The notes: generated from the letters alone by a model not told the origin. A DNA stretch of 37,819 nucleotides from Pseudomonas syringae pv. cilantro (GCF_001293775.1 NZ_LGLN01000071.1:155728-193546); one strand, 5' to 3'. Counted from the first letter of the stretch, positions 15,758-26,107 are shown. Numbers and translations: made by a program.

Positions 15758-18349
15758 ATGAACAGTGAATTCCGCAAACCGCTTCCCGGTACCCGACTGG
15801 ATTATTTCGACGCCCGTGCGGCTGTCGAGGCGATCAGGTCCGGCGCCTATGCCACGCTGCCGTACACCTCGCGGGTGCTGGCCGAAAACCTCGTGCGCCG
15901 TTGCGATCCGGCAACCCTGACGGCGTCGCTGACACAACTCATCGAGCGCAAGCGCGACCTGGACTTTCCGTGGTTTCCGGCGCGGGTCGTGTGCCACGAC
16001 ATTCTCGGCCAGACTGCGCTGGTGGATCTCGCCGGGCTGCGCGACGCGATTGCCTCGCAGGGCGGCGATCCGGCGCTGGTCAACCCGGTGGTGCCGGTGC
16101 AACTGATTGTCGATCATTCGCTGGCTGTCGAGGCTGACGGCAACGATCCGCAGGCACTGGCCAAGAACCGGGCCATTGAAGATCGCCGCAACGAGGACCG
16201 TTTTCACTTCATTGACTGGACCAAACGCGCGTTCAAGAACGTCGAAGTGATCCCGCCCGGCAATGGCATCATGCACCAGATCAATCTGGAGAAAATGTCG
16301 CCGGTGGTGCAGGTGCTCGATGGCGTGGCATTCCCGGACACATTGGTCGGCACCGACAGCCACACCCCGCATGTGGACGCGCTGGGCGTGATCGCCATTG
16401 GTGTCGGCGGTCTTGAGGCTGAAAACGTGATGCTCGGACGGGCGTCGTGGATGCGTTTGCCGGACATCATCGGCGTCGAGCTGACCGGCCGCCGCCAGCC
16501 GGGTATGACCGCAACCGATGTGGTGCTGGCCCTGACTGAATACCTGCGCCAGCAGAAAGTCGTCGGCGCGTATCTGGAATTCTACGGTGCGGGGGCGTCG
16601 AGCCTGACCCTCGGCGACCGGGCGACCATTTCCAACATGGCACCGGAATACGGCGCGACCGCAGCGATGTTCTCCATTGACTCGCAAACCATCGATTATT
16701 TGCGCCTGACCGGCCGCGAAGACGAGCAGGTCAAGCTGGTCGAGCTGTACGCCCGGCATACGGGTTTGTGGTCGGAGAGCCTAAGTGAGGTGCATTACGA
16801 GCGCGTGCTGAGCTTTGACCTGTCCAGCGTGGTGCGTAACATGGCCGGGCCGTCCAACCCGCATGCGCGGGTGGCGACTGCCGATCTGGCCGCCAAAGGC
16901 ATTGCCGGGCAGTGGGACGAGGTGCCGGGGCAGATGCCGGATGGCGCAGTGATCATCGCGGCGATCACCAGTTGCACCAACACCAGCAACCCACGCAACG
17001 TGATATCGGCAGGTCTGCTGGCGCGTAATGCCAACCGCCTGGGGCTGAACCGCAAACCCTGGGTGAAATCCTCGCTAGCACCCGGCTCGAAAACCGTGGC
17101 GTTGTATCTGGATGCTGCGGGGCTGACGTCCGAGCTGGAGCAGCTGGGTTTCGGCGTGGTGGCGTTTGCCTGTACCACTTGCAATGGGATGTCTGGCGCG
17201 CTGGATCCGCAGATCCAGCAGGAAATCATCGACCGTGACCTTTACGCCACGGCAGTGCTGTCCGGCAACCGCAACTTCGACGGGCGCATTCATCCTTACG
17301 CCAAACAGGCGTTTCTGGCCTCTCCGCCATTGGTGGTGGCTTACGCGATTGCCGGGACCATTCGTTTCGATATCGAGAACGATGTGCTGGGCGTCGCCGA
17401 CGGCAAGGAAATCCGCCTCAAGGACATCTGGCCCAGCGACGAAGAAATCGACGCTGTGGTGCAGGCGTCGGTCAAGCCTGAGCAATTTCGTCAGGTGTAC
17501 ATTCCGATGTTTGCCATCGACGAACATACCGGGCCGAAGGTCGAGCCGCTGTATGACTGGCGCCCGATGAGTACCTACATTCGTCGCCCGCCGTACTGGG
17601 AAGGCGCGCTGGCCGGCGAGCGCACGCTCAAGGGTATGCGCCCGCTGGCGGTGCTGCCGGACAACATCACCACCGATCATTTGTCGCCGTCCAACGCCAT
17701 CATGCTCGACAGCGCGGCGGGTGAATACCTGGCGAAAATGGGCCTGCCGGAGGAGGATTTCAATTCCTACGCCACCCACCGCGGCGATCACCTGACCGCC
17801 CAGCGCGCGACGTTTGCCAACCCGCAGCTGGTCAACGAAATGGCGGTAGTCGATGGCAAGGTGAAAAAAGGTTCGCTGACCCGCCTGGAACCGGACGGTC
17901 AGGTCACCCGCATGTGGGAAGCCATCGAAACCTACATGGCGCGCAAGCAGCCGTTGATTATCATTGCCGGTGCTGACTACGGTCAGGGCTCGTCCCGCGA
18001 CTGGGCGGCCAAAGGCGTCAGGCTGGCGGGTGTCGAAGCGATTGCAGCAGAAGGTTTCGAGCGCATTCACCGGACCAATCTGGTCGGCATGGGCGTATTG
18101 CCACTGGAATTCAAGCCGGGCACCAGTCGCCTGACCCTGGGGATTGATGGCAGCGAGACCTTCGACGTGATCGGCCAGCGCACCCCGCGCTCCATGTTGA
18201 CGCTGGTGATCCGGCGCAAGAATGGCGAACGGATTGAAGTGCCGGTGACCTGCCGTCTGGATACCGCTGAAGAACTCTCTATTTATGAGGCTGGCGGCGT
18301 GTTGCAGCGCTTTGCCCAGGATTTTCTGGAGGCTACGACCGTGGCTTGA
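15758..18349 (+). CDS. acnD: Fe/S-dependent 2-methylcitrate dehydratase AcnD
   Basis: An 863-residue aconitase-superfamily enzyme that dehydrates 2-methylcitrate. TDSHTPHVDALGVIAIGVGG lies near residue 200. The three [4Fe-4S] cysteines are in AAITSCTNTSNP and FACTTCNGMSG. The C-terminal swivel domain carries YGQGSSRDWAAKG and AIAAEGFERIHRTNLVGMGVLPLEF. AcnD produces an isomer that needs PrpF before AcnB-type hydration, and prpF follows after 72 bases. This AcnD/PrpF pair replaces the iron-independent PrpD found in enterobacteria. The ATG at 15758 has only a weak upstream GATCGAG as ribosome site. Confidence 0.95.
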   Translation: MNSEFRKPLPGTRLDYFDARAAVEAIRSGAYATLPYTSRVLAENLVRRCDPATLTASLTQLIERKRDLDFPWFPARVVCHDILGQTALVDLAGLRDAIASQGGDPALVNPVVPVQLIVDHSLAVEADGNDPQALAKNRAIEDRRNEDRFHFIDWTKRAFKNVEVIPPGNGIMHQINLEKMSPVVQVLDGVAFPDTLVGTDSHTPHVDALGVIAIGVGGLEAENVMLGRASWMRLPDIIGVELTGRRQPGMTATDVVLALTEYLRQQKVVGAYLEFYGAGASSLTLGDRATISNMAPEYGATAAMFSIDSQTIDYLRLTGREDEQVKLVELYARHTGLWSESLSEVHYERVLSFDLSSVVRNMAGPSNPHARVATADLAAKGIAGQWDEVPGQMPDGAVIIAAITSCTNTSNPRNVISAGLLARNANRLGLNRKPWVKSSLAPGSKTVALYLDAAGLTSELEQLGFGVVAFACTTCNGMSGALDPQIQQEIIDRDLYATAVLSGNRNFDGRIHPYAKQAFLASPPLVVAYAIAGTIRFDIENDVLGVADGKEIRLKDIWPSDEEIDAVVQASVKPEQFRQVYIPMFAIDEHTGPKVEPLYDWRPMSTYIRRPPYWEGALAGERTLKGMRPLAVLPDNITTDHLSPSNAIMLDSAAGEYLAKMGLPEEDFNSYATHRGDHLTAQRATFANPQLVNEMAVVDGKVKKGSLTRLEPDGQVTRMWEAIETYMARKQPLIIIAGADYGQGSSRDWAAKGVRLAGVEAIAAEGFERIHRTNLVGMGVLPLEFKPGTSRLTLGIDGSETFDVIGQRTPRSMLTLVIRRKNGERIEVPVTCRLDTAEELSIYEAGGVLQRFAQDFLEATTVA

Positions 18350-18421
18350 TCGTCATATATAAGTCTCGCGGAAGCGATCGCCGCCTCGGTCCCACAAAGC
18401 TTTGAACAGGACAACGAACTC

Positions 18422-19612
18422 ATGGCTCACTCACCACAGATCCGAATCCCCGCCACCTACATGCGCGGGGGCACCAGCAAGGGTGTTTTCTTCAGGCTGA
18501 CTGACCTGCCGCCAGCCGCGCAAACGCCCGGCCCGGCAAGGGATGCGCTGCTCTTGCGAATCATCGGCAGCCCCGACCCCTACGAAAAGCAGATCGACGG
18601 CATGGGCGGGGCGACGTCGAGCACCAGCAAGACGGTGATCGTGTCGCGTAGCAGCAAGCCCGATCACGATGTCGATTACCTGTTCGGTCAGGTGTCCATC
18701 GACAAGCCGTTCATCGACTGGAGCGGCAATTGCGGCAATCTGTCGGCGGCCGTGGGCTCGTTCGCCATCACCAGTGCGCTGATCGACGCCAGCCGTGTGC
18801 CGCAGAACGGCATCGCCATCGTGCGTATCTGGCAGGCCAACATCGGCAAGACCATCATCGCCCATGTGCCAATCAGCAACGACGAGGTGCAGGAAACCGG
18901 CGATTTCGAGCTGGATGGCGTGACCTTCCCGGCAGCGGAGGTGCAACTCGAGTTTCTTGACCCTGCGGCGGATGAAGAGGGCGCCGGTGGCTCGATGTTT
19001 CCCACCGGCAACCTGGTGGATGACCTGCACGTGCCCGGTCTCGGCACGTTGAAAGCCACCCTGATCAACGCTGGCATTCCGACCATTTTCATCAACGCCG
19101 CTGATATTGGCTACACCGGCACCGAGTTGCAGGGTGATATCAACGCCGATCCGCTCGCCCTTGCCCGGCTGGAGACCATTCGCGCCTACGGTGCGGTGCG
19201 CATGGGGCTGATCGGCAGCATTGATGAAGCCGCCACGCGCCAGCACACGCCCAAGGTCGCCTTTGTCGCCGCGCCTGCCGATTACGTTTCCTCCAGTGGC
19301 AAGCCTGTCGCCGCGCAGGATATCGACCTGCTGGTGCGCGCCGTATCGATGGGCAAACTGCATCACGCGATGATGGGCACCGCTGCCGTGGCAATTGGCA
19401 CGGCCGCCGCCATTCCCGGCACGCTGGTCAGTCTGGCCGCCGGTGGCCAGGCGCGCAGCGCGGTGCGCTTTGGTCACCCGTCCGGCACGTTGCGGGTCGG
19501 GGCGCAAGCCCTTCAGGACGAGGATGGCTGGAAAGTCACCAAAGCCCTGATGAGTCGCAGCGCCAGAGTCTTGATGGAAGGCTGGGTGCGGGTGCCGCAG
19601 CAGGGCGACTGA
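18422..19612 (+). CDS. prpF: 2-methylaconitate cis-trans isomerase PrpF
   Basis: A 396-residue PrpF-family isomerase with a diaminopimelate epimerase-like double fold. It converts the AcnD product trans-2-methylaconitate to the cis form. The N-terminal IRIPATYMRGGTSKGVFFRL carries the family signature, and IDWSGNCGNLSAAVGSFAI contains the Cys/Asn-Gly-Asn loop at the first half-site. The C-terminal GHPSGTLRVGAQ is the matching loop of the second half. The gene ends the operon: its stop lies 5 bases from the stop of the convergent ppsR gene, and no terminator is visible between them. Confidence 0.94.
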   Translation: MAHSPQIRIPATYMRGGTSKGVFFRLTDLPPAAQTPGPARDALLLRIIGSPDPYEKQIDGMGGATSSTSKTVIVSRSSKPDHDVDYLFGQVSIDKPFIDWSGNCGNLSAAVGSFAITSALIDASRVPQNGIAIVRIWQANIGKTIIAHVPISNDEVQETGDFELDGVTFPAAEVQLEFLDPAADEEGAGGSMFPTGNLVDDLHVPGLGTLKATLINAGIPTIFINAADIGYTGTELQGDINADPLALARLETIRAYGAVRMGLIGSIDEAATRQHTPKVAFVAAPADYVSSSGKPVAAQDIDLLVRAVSMGKLHHAMMGTAAVAIGTAAAIPGTLVSLAAGGQARSAVRFGHPSGTLRVGAQALQDEDGWKVTKALMSRSARVLMEGWVRVPQQGD

Positions 19613-19617
19613 AGCCT

Positions 19618-20436
19618 TTATTTGAAGCGCCGCTCCACACCTTTTTCGACCAGCACCTTGGCGGAGATCTCTTCCACAGAAAAATGCGTGGAGTTGATGT
19701 TGGGGATGTTTTCGCGGCGGAACAGGCTTTCCACTTCGCGCACCTCGAATTCGCACTGGGCGTAGCTGGAATAGCGGCTGTTGGGCTTGCGCTCGTGACG
19801 AATGGCGGTCAGGCGGTCCGGGTCGATGGTCAGGCCGAACAGCTTTTCACGATGCTGCTTGAGCGCAGCAGGCAATTGCAGGCGCTCCATGTCGTCTTCG
19901 GTCAGCGGATAGTTGGCCGCACGAATGCCGAATTGCATGGCCATGTACAGGCAGGTCGGGGTTTTGCCGCAACGCGATACGCCGACCAGGATGATATCGG
20001 CCTTGTCGTAATAGTGGGTGCGTGCACCGTCGTCGTTGTCCAGCGCGAAATTGACCGCCTCGATGCGCTCCATGTAGTTGGAGTTGTGCCCGATGGAATG
20101 CGATTTGCCCACCGAATACGAGGAGTGTGAACTAAGCTCCTGCTCCAGCGGCGCGAGGAAGGTCGAGAAGATGTCGATCATGAAGCCGTTGGACGTCGCC
20201 AGAATCTCGCGGATGTCCTGATTGACGATGGTATCGAAGATGATCGGGCGGACATCGTCCTTGTCGGCGGCATTATTGATTTGTTGTACCATCGCCCGCG
20301 CTTTCTCGACGCTGTCGATATAGGGCCTGGTGAACTTGTTGAAGGTAATGTTTTCAAATTGTGCCAACAGGCTTTGCCCCAGGGTTTCGGCGGTAATGCC
20401 GGTGCCATCGGAGATGAAGAAAGCAGATCGTTTCAT
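19618..20436 (-). CDS. ppsR: Phosphoenolpyruvate synthase regulatory protein (PSRP)
   Basis: A 272-residue DUF299-family bifunctional kinase/pyrophosphorylase. It inactivates PEP synthase by ADP-dependent phosphorylation of a Thr and reactivates it with phosphate. [21 protein letters not shown] residues open the protein (here [17 protein letters not shown]), and the P-loop-like [19 protein letters not shown] is near residue 155. It is divergent from ppsA, its target, across 192 bases that must hold both promoters; I could not identify convincing -35/-10 pairs there. The gene has the usual length. Confidence 0.94.
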   Translation of the reverse strand: MKRSAFFISDGTGITAETLGQSLLAQFENITFNKFTRPYIDSVEKARAMVQQINNAADKDDVRPIIFDTIVNQDIREILATSNGFMIDIFSTFLAPLEQELSSHSSYSVGKSHSIGHNSNYMERIEAVNFALDNDDGARTHYYDKADIILVGVSRCGKTPTCLYMAMQFGIRAANYPLTEDDMERLQLPAALKQHREKLFGLTIDPDRLTAIRHERKPNSRYSSYAQCEFEVREVESLFRRENIPNINSTHFSVEEISAKVLVEKGVERRFK

Positions 20437-20628
20437 TTGTGTCCCTGATCTTAAGCCGTTGACGATTTCTGGATATCATAGGCGTGCTTGTCGACCCTGA
20501 GGGCCAGCAGGTACAGCTTTTTTCAAGGTTCAGGCTTTTGCCCGACCCCACACGCCCGAGGCCACTCTACACGCGCCCGGGCGAATGAGCTTTTCCCAAC
20601 AACAAACACAGTTAGTGGAGAGATCACC

Positions 20629-23004
20629 TTGGTAGAGTACGTAGTTTCCCTCGATAAGCTCGGCGTCCATGATGTGGAGCATGTGGGGGGCAAAAACTCG
20701 TCCCTCGGCGAGATGATCAGCAACCTCGCAGGCGCTGGTGTTTCAGTGCCGGGTGGCTTCGCGACTACGGCCCAGGCTTATCGTGATTTTCTCGAACTCA
20801 GCGGCCTGAACGATCAGATCCACGCGGCACTGGACGCCCTTGATGTCGATGACGTCAATGCGCTGGCCCGCACCGGTGCGCAGATCCGTCAGTGGATCAT
20901 GGAAGCCGAGTTCCCCGAAAAGCTCAACGCCGAGATTCGCACCGCATTTGCCGAATTGTCGGCAGGCAACCCGAACCTCGCCGTGGCCGTGCGTTCGTCC
21001 GCCACCGCCGAAGACCTGCCGGATGCCTCGTTTGCCGGTCAGCAGGAAACCTTTCTGAACATTCGCGGTGTCGAGAACGTGATTCGCGCCGCCAAGGAAG
21101 TGTTTGCCTCGTTGTTCAACGACCGGGCGATTTCCTACCGTGTGCATCAGGGCTTCGACCACAAGCTGGTGGCGCTGTCGGCTGGCGTGCAGCGCATGGT
21201 GCGTTCCGAAACCGGTACGGCGGGGGTGATGTTTACCCTGGATACCGAATCCGGCTTCCGTGATGTGGTGTTCATCACCGGTGCCTACGGCCTGGGCGAG
21301 ACCGTCGTGCAGGGCGCAGTCAACCCGGACGAGTTCTACGTGCACAAGGACACCCTGGCCGCTGGCCGTCCGGCGATTCTGCGTCGCAACCTGGGCAGCA
21401 AGGCGATCAAGATGATCTACGGCGAAGAGGCCAAGGCTGGCAAGTCGGTCAAGGTGATCGACGTAGAGCCTGCTGATCGTGCGCGTTTCTGCCTGACCGA
21501 CGCCGAAGTGTCCGAGCTGGCGAAGCAGGCGATGATCATCGAGAAGCACTACAAGTGCCCGATGGACATCGAGTGGGCCAAAGACGGTGACGACGGCAAG
21601 CTGTACATCGTGCAGGCGCGTCCGGAAACCGTGAAGAGTCGCGCTTCGGCCAACGTCATGGAACGTTACCTGCTCAAAGAGACCGGCAAAGTGCTGGTCG
21701 AAGGTCGTGCCATCGGTCAGCGCATCGGTGCCGGTAAAGTGCGGATCATCAAGGACGTGTCCGAAATGGACAAGGTCCAGCCTGGCGACGTACTGGTATC
21801 CGACATGACCGACCCGGACTGGGAGCCGGTCATGAAGCGTGCCAGCGCAATCGTCACCAATCGCGGCGGGCGGACTTGCCACGCGGCGATCATTGCCCGC
21901 GAGCTGGGCATCCCGGCAGTGGTGGGCTGCGGCAACGCCACGCACACCTTGCAGGACGGGCAGGGCGTGACCGTCTCCTGTGCCGAAGGCGACACCGGTT
22001 ACATTTTTGAAGGCGAGCTGGGTTTCGACATCAAGACCAACTCGGTCGATGCCATGCCCGACCTGCCGTTCAAGATCATGATGAACGTCGGCAACCCGGA
22101 CCGGGCCTTCGATTTCGCCCAGTTGCCCAATGCCGGAGTCGGCCTGGCGCGTCTGGAATTCATCATCAACCGCATGATCGGCGTGCACCCCAAGGCGCTG
22201 CTCAACTACTCGCTGCTGCCGCCGGAAATCAAGGACAGCGTTGACAAGCGCATTGCCGGTTACGACGATCCGGTCGGCTTCTATGTCGAGAAGCTGGTCG
22301 AGGGCATCAGCACCCTGGCCGCCGCGTTCACGCCGAAAAAGGTCATCGTGCGCCTGTCTGACTTCAAGTCCAACGAATACGCCAACCTGATCGGCGGCAA
22401 GCTGTACGAGCCTGAAGAAGAAAACCCGATGCTGGGCTTCCGCGGGGCTTCGCGTTACATCAGCGAAAACTTCCGCGACTGCTTCGAACTGGAATGCCGT
22501 GCGCTCAAGCGTGTGCGCGAAGAAATGGGCCTGACCAACGTCGAGATCATGGTGCCGTTCGTGCGCACACTGGGTGAAGCGAGTCAGGTTATCGACCTGC
22601 TGGCGGCCAACGGCCTGAAACGCGGCGAGAATGGCCTGCGCATCATCATGATGTGTGAATTGCCGTCCAACGCGATTCTGGCGGAAGAGTTCCTTGAGTA
22701 CTTCGACGGTTTCTCCATCGGCTCCAACGACCTGACCCAACTGACGCTCGGTCTGGACCGCGACTCCGGCGTCATTGCCCACCTGTTCGACGAGCGTAAC
22801 CCGGCGGTCAAGAAGTTGCTGTCCAATGCCATTCAGGCGTGCAACAAGGCTGGCAAATACATCGGTATCTGCGGCCAGGGGCCTTCCGATCACCCGGATC
22901 TGGCGCGCTGGCTGATGGATCAGGGGATCGAGAGCGTGTCGCTCAACCCGGATTCGGTTCTGGAAACCTGGTTCTTCCTGGCCGAGGCGCAGGCGCCGGT
23001 CTGA
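20629..23004 (+). CDS. ppsA: Phosphoenolpyruvate synthase
   Basis: A 791-residue gluconeogenic enzyme that converts pyruvate and ATP to PEP, AMP and phosphate. Order of domains: N-terminal nucleotide-binding domain ([33 protein letters not shown]), central phosphohistidine domain ([23 protein letters not shown], with the catalytic His) and C-terminal PEP/pyruvate barrel ([20 protein letters not shown] and [17 protein letters not shown] with the catalytic Cys). The start is TTG at 20629, with GGAG 8 bases upstream. It gives [12 protein letters not shown] and the family length; the open frame back to 20488 crosses the ppsR promoter region. Two hairpins and a T run follow the gene. Confidence 0.95.
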   Translation: MVEYVVSLDKLGVHDVEHVGGKNSSLGEMISNLAGAGVSVPGGFATTAQAYRDFLELSGLNDQIHAALDALDVDDVNALARTGAQIRQWIMEAEFPEKLNAEIRTAFAELSAGNPNLAVAVRSSATAEDLPDASFAGQQETFLNIRGVENVIRAAKEVFASLFNDRAISYRVHQGFDHKLVALSAGVQRMVRSETGTAGVMFTLDTESGFRDVVFITGAYGLGETVVQGAVNPDEFYVHKDTLAAGRPAILRRNLGSKAIKMIYGEEAKAGKSVKVIDVEPADRARFCLTDAEVSELAKQAMIIEKHYKCPMDIEWAKDGDDGKLYIVQARPETVKSRASANVMERYLLKETGKVLVEGRAIGQRIGAGKVRIIKDVSEMDKVQPGDVLVSDMTDPDWEPVMKRASAIVTNRGGRTCHAAIIARELGIPAVVGCGNATHTLQDGQGVTVSCAEGDTGYIFEGELGFDIKTNSVDAMPDLPFKIMMNVGNPDRAFDFAQLPNAGVGLARLEFIINRMIGVHPKALLNYSLLPPEIKDSVDKRIAGYDDPVGFYVEKLVEGISTLAAAFTPKKVIVRLSDFKSNEYANLIGGKLYEPEEENPMLGFRGASRYISENFRDCFELECRALKRVREEMGLTNVEIMVPFVRTLGEASQVIDLLAANGLKRGENGLRIIMMCELPSNAILAEEFLEYFDGFSIGSNDLTQLTLGLDRDSGVIAHLFDERNPAVKKLLSNAIQACNKAGKYIGICGQGPSDHPDLARWLMDQGIESVSLNPDSVLETWFFLAEAQAPV

Positions 23005-23044
23005 TCTGACGCATCCCCCGTGCGGGCCCTGATGTGACGTAAAG

Positions 23045-23110
23045 AACACCTGAGCCGTCATGTGGATCAGGTGTTTGAACGAGGCGGTTTCTTCGGAAGC
23101 CGCTTTTTTT
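23045..23110 (+). terminator. Double-hairpin terminator after ppsA
   Basis: A perfect 9-bp stem (aacacctga with tcaggtgtt, 23045-23075) is followed by an 8-bp stem capped by a C(UUCG)G tetraloop (23084-23103) and seven T. The second hairpin is a classical intrinsic terminator. Confidence 0.88.
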
Positions 23111-23178
23111 ATGCGCGTGTCTTGAGAGTGCCCGAACGCCTTGATCCATTCCGTCTGTCCAGCCAGATAAAGAGTGAT

Positions 23179-24171
23179 ATGCAGAGCAGCAGCCAGCTTT
23201 TCCCCGTTGCCTTGATCAGTGCCGAACGTTGTGGCGATCTGGTCGAGGACGTCTACCGTCTGAAGCCCGCCAACAGCCCTGACCCGAGCGTCGAGCTGGT
23301 GGCGACCCGTCTGGGGCGGGTCGATCAGCCTGACGTGCGAGGTGTGCCCGTGATTCTGCTGCATGGCAGCTTTTCCAACCGGCGCTTCTGGTATTCGCCC
23401 AAAGGCGTCGGTCTGGGCGCTTATCTGGCCCGCGCCGGTTTCGACGTGTGGATTCCGGAGATGCGCGGGCACGGCCTGTCGTCACGCAACCAGAACTACC
23501 GTGCCAATTGCGTCGCGCAGTACGCTCGGTTCGACCTGCCCGCCATTGCTGCGTTCGTTGTCGAGCAAAGCGCCCAGGTGCCACACTGGATCGGCCATTC
23601 ACTGGGTGGCACCACGCTGGCTGCGGCGTTGGGCGGCCAGTATCTAGGGGCGGAAACCGTGGCGTCGGTTGCACTGTTCGGCAGTCAGATCAGCCGCACG
23701 TACTGGCCGCTGAAAATTCCGCCGTTGCAATGGTTGGCCCGTTTGCTGCTCAGGTCTTTCGAACATATCTCCGGGCCGCGTTTTAAAAGTGGACCGGAAG
23801 ACGAGCCGATCGGTCTGGTGCTCGAAAGTCTACGCTGGCATGGCTTGTTCGGCCGGTTTGGCGAGCGCGACAATCACTGGTGGGACGGGCTGAAATCGGT
23901 GCAAGTGCCGGTTCTTGCGGTTGCAGCGGTGGGCGATCACCAGGACCCGGTGTGGGCCTGTCGCATGCTGTTCGAGCAGATCGGCGGTGACCAGCACAAG
24001 CAGTTCCTCTGCCTGGGGCGCGAACACGGCTTCAGCGAAGATTTCAATCATGTGCAGATGTTGATCAGCAAAGCCGCGCAGCAACAGGTCTGGCCGCAGG
24101 TGCTTGGCTGGCTCAATGAGCAGTCTGTTCCTGAACAGGTCGCAGAGTTTCGAACGGCAGTGGGCAGTTAG
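23179..24171 (+). CDS. Alpha/beta hydrolase
   Basis: A 330-residue alpha/beta-hydrolase-fold protein. VPVILLHGSFSNRRFWYSP holds the oxyanion-hole HG. HWIGHSLGGTTLAAA carries the nucleophile Ser in the G-H-S-L-G elbow (about residue 140). AAVGDHQDPVWACRMLF supplies the likely acidic residue and LGREHGFSEDFNH the catalytic His. The substrate is unknown; P. aeruginosa has a homologue at the same place after ppsA. The open frame begins at 23062, inside the ppsA terminator, so I take the ATG at 23179, although its ribosome site (AAAGAG) is only moderate. A membrane anchor is not evident. Confidence 0.85.
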   Translation: MQSSSQLFPVALISAERCGDLVEDVYRLKPANSPDPSVELVATRLGRVDQPDVRGVPVILLHGSFSNRRFWYSPKGVGLGAYLARAGFDVWIPEMRGHGLSSRNQNYRANCVAQYARFDLPAIAAFVVEQSAQVPHWIGHSLGGTTLAAALGGQYLGAETVASVALFGSQISRTYWPLKIPPLQWLARLLLRSFEHISGPRFKSGPEDEPIGLVLESLRWHGLFGRFGERDNHWWDGLKSVQVPVLAVAAVGDHQDPVWACRMLFEQIGGDQHKQFLCLGREHGFSEDFNHVQMLISKAAQQQVWPQVLGWLNEQSVPEQVAEFRTAVGS

Positions 24172-24262
24172 CGGTTAAAGTCGCTATGGTTAGCGTCATT
24201 CGGTCGCGTCGGTTGCATTCTGTTCGCGATTTCATGCCTCAGCCCTGACAGGAGTTGACCTC

Positions 24263-24751
24263 ATGCACTACATCACCCCCGATCTGTGCGACGCCTACCC
24301 GGAACAGGTGCAAGTCGTCGAGCCTATGTTCAGCAACTTTGGCGGACGCGATTCATTTGGCGGCCAGATCGTTACGCTCAAGTGCTTCGAAGACAATTCG
24401 CTGGTCAAGGAGCAGGTCGAGCTGGACGGCAAGGGTAGAGTGCTGGTCGTCGATGGTGGCGGTTCGCTGCGTTGTGCGTTGCTAGGCGACATGCTCGCTG
24501 AAAAGGCGGCCAGAAATGGCTGGGAAGGCCTGGTGATCTACGGCTGCGTGCGCGATGTGGACATGCTGGCCCAAACCGATCTTGGCGTTCAGGCGCTGGC
24601 CAGTTACCCCAAACGCTCGGAAAAACGCGGCGTGGGGCAGCTTGATCTGCCAGTGACCTTCGGCGGCGTGACCTTCCGCCCCGGCGAGTACCTTTACGCC
24701 GACAACAATGGCGTTATTATTTCCCCCTCTCCTCTGACGATGCCGGAATAA
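24263..24751 (+). CDS. rraA: RraA family protein (regulator of ribonuclease activity A)
   Basis: A 162-residue RraA homologue. In E. coli RraA binds RNase E and inhibits it, while several family members have oxaloacetate decarboxylase/4-hydroxy-4-methyl-2-oxoglutarate aldolase activity. The visible core is [59 protein letters not shown] with the Gly-rich loop and the Arg and Asp residues of the family site, and [29 protein letters not shown] precedes the ATG. cmaX starts 11 bases after the stop, so rraA probably heads or reads into the cmaX-crfX-cmpX-sigX transcription unit. Confidence 0.92.
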   Translation: MHYITPDLCDAYPEQVQVVEPMFSNFGGRDSFGGQIVTLKCFEDNSLVKEQVELDGKGRVLVVDGGGSLRCALLGDMLAEKAARNGWEGLVIYGCVRDVDMLAQTDLGVQALASYPKRSEKRGVGQLDLPVTFGGVTFRPGEYLYADNNGVIISPSPLTMPE

Positions 24752-24762
24752 GCGAAGTATCC

Positions 24763-25758
24763 ATGTTCGATGAAGCAAACGCGCAGTGGGGGCTGGTTCA
24801 TGCCCTCGTTCTGGATGGTAACGGCGGGGCGCGTTTCATTGCTCGAACCGAACTGCAGGAACTCCGGTTGCAGCCGCAGGAAAGTCTCTGGCTGCACTGG
24901 GATCGCAGTCACCCGCAGACGCATACCTGGCTGCGCACAGCCAGTGGTCTGAGCGAATTTGCCTGCGACCTGTTGCTCGAGGAAAACACCCGGCCGCGGT
25001 TGCTGCCATTGCCGGATCAGGAATTGCTGCTGTTCCTGCGCGGGGTGAATCTCAACCCCGGTGCAGAACCGGAAGACATGGTCTCGGTGCGTATTTTTGC
25101 CGCCGCACAGCGGGTGATCTCGTTGCGCTTGCGGCCGCTGCGGGCCACCGAAGAGCTGATCGATCTGTTGGCGCAGGGCAAGGGACCAAAGAACGCGGCG
25201 GAGCTCATTCTTTATCTGGCTCAGTACCTGACCGACAAGGTTCAGGATCTGGTCGGTGAATTGACGGAATCGGTCGACGAAGAGGAAGAAAAGACCGACG
25301 CCGACGAACGGTATAACCCGGAGCACGGCAAACTGTTGCATATTCGCCGTCGCGCTGCGGGCCTGCGCCGTTTTCTCGGGCCGCAGCGGGATATCTATGG
25401 CCAGCTTTCGCGTATCAAATTGTCGTGGTTTGCGGATGAAGACGCGGATTACTGGAACGAGCTGAACAACAGCCTGACCCGTTATCTCGAAGAGCTGGAA
25501 TTGACCCGTGAGCGGGTGGGTCTGCTGCTGGAGTCCGAGGACCGGCGCCTGCGCGAGCACATGAACCGCACGATGTACCGCTTCGGCATCATTACCGGTA
25601 TCTTCCTGCCGATGAGCTTTCTCACCGGTTTGCTGGGGATCAACGTCGGTGGCATTCCAGGTTCGGACAGCTCGTATGGCTTTCTGGTGGCGTGCTTGCT
25701 CATCGTTGCCCTGGCTGCGGGGCAGTGGTGGCTGTTCAGGCGTTTGCGCTGGGTATGA
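24763..25758 (+). CDS. cmaX: CmaX, CorA/ZntB-family divalent cation transporter
   Basis: A 331-residue protein of the 2-TM-GxN family (CorA/ZntB). The long N-terminal cytoplasmic domain, with an acidic stretch ESVDEEEEKTDADERYNPEHGK around residues 168-188, is followed by a coiled-coil helix and two C-terminal transmembrane helices (FGIITGIFLPMSFLTGLLG and FLVACLLIVALAAGQWW). The pore signature after TM1 is GIN rather than CorA's GMN, as in ZntB-like members, so Mg and Zn are both possible substrates. The position, first gene of cmaX-crfX-cmpX-sigX-oprF, identifies it as CmaX. The ribosome site is weak (AGCGAAG), suggesting coupling to rraA. Confidence 0.88.
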   Translation: MFDEANAQWGLVHALVLDGNGGARFIARTELQELRLQPQESLWLHWDRSHPQTHTWLRTASGLSEFACDLLLEENTRPRLLPLPDQELLLFLRGVNLNPGAEPEDMVSVRIFAAAQRVISLRLRPLRATEELIDLLAQGKGPKNAAELILYLAQYLTDKVQDLVGELTESVDEEEEKTDADERYNPEHGKLLHIRRRAAGLRRFLGPQRDIYGQLSRIKLSWFADEDADYWNELNNSLTRYLEELELTRERVGLLLESEDRRLREHMNRTMYRFGIITGIFLPMSFLTGLLGINVGGIPGSDSSYGFLVACLLIVALAAGQWWLFRRLRWV

Positions 25759-25856
25759 AGAGGTCGGGAGGAGCGCGGACGCGTGGTTTTTTGTCTGGCC
25801 TGTGTGACTTGTTGTTTTCGCGTCGCGTCTTTGACTGACATTACGTGAGGTGCCTG

Positions 25857-26105
25857 ATGCACGATCCGTTTGAAGAATCTTTACGCGACATGCTCAATTC
25901 TTCATCCTCCAGCCGGGATGACGATGCATGTCTGGGACGTGTCCTGAAGACCGCGAACCGCCAGGTCGGTGCCGGTGTGTTGTTCGGGTTGTTGGGCCGT
26001 TGGTCAGAGGCTTTGATGATCGCGGTGAACAACGGTTCGGCGCACGTCTCTCCTGTTTCTCGCCGCACCGTGGCCGGTGCGCGTTCTACCGATAAGGCTG
26101 ATTGA
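25857..26105 (+). CDS. crfX: CrfX, small conserved protein of the sigX locus
   Basis: An 82-residue protein found between cmaX and cmpX in pseudomonads; its function is not established. An acidic, Ser-rich N-terminus (MHDPFEESLRDMLNSSSSSRDDD) precedes an amphipathic or weakly hydrophobic stretch (VGAGVLFGLLGRWSEALMIAV, about residues 37-57), then a basic tail. No Cys and no signal peptide. GTGAGG precedes the ATG and the stop lies 2 bases from the cmpX start, so the two are cotranslated. The gap of 98 bases before it could hold a promoter: GACTT (25806-25810) and TCTTTGA (25828-25834) only faintly resemble an AlgU site. Confidence 0.85.
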   Translation: MHDPFEESLRDMLNSSSSSRDDDACLGRVLKTANRQVGAGVLFGLLGRWSEALMIAVNNGSAHVSPVSRRTVAGARSTDKAD

Positions 26106-26107
26106 GC

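Noticed and set aside
15623..18070. Long minus-strand frames opposite prpC/acnD
   Set aside because: Both are shadows of conserved genes and would interrupt the prp operon.
20488..20628. N-terminal extension of PpsA
   Set aside because: It would encode 47 Arg- and Pro-rich residues through the ppsR/ppsA promoter region; the TTG at 20629 has a good ribosome site and gives the family length.
20743..23472. 909-codon open frame on the minus strand opposite ppsA
   Set aside because: It is antisense to the clearly conserved PpsA and reflects high third-position GC; the translation resembles no protein and crosses the ppsA terminator.
25806..25834. AlgU (sigma-22) promoter before crfX
   Set aside because: GACTT and TCTTTGA match the GAACTT/TCTGA consensus too poorly to list as a site.
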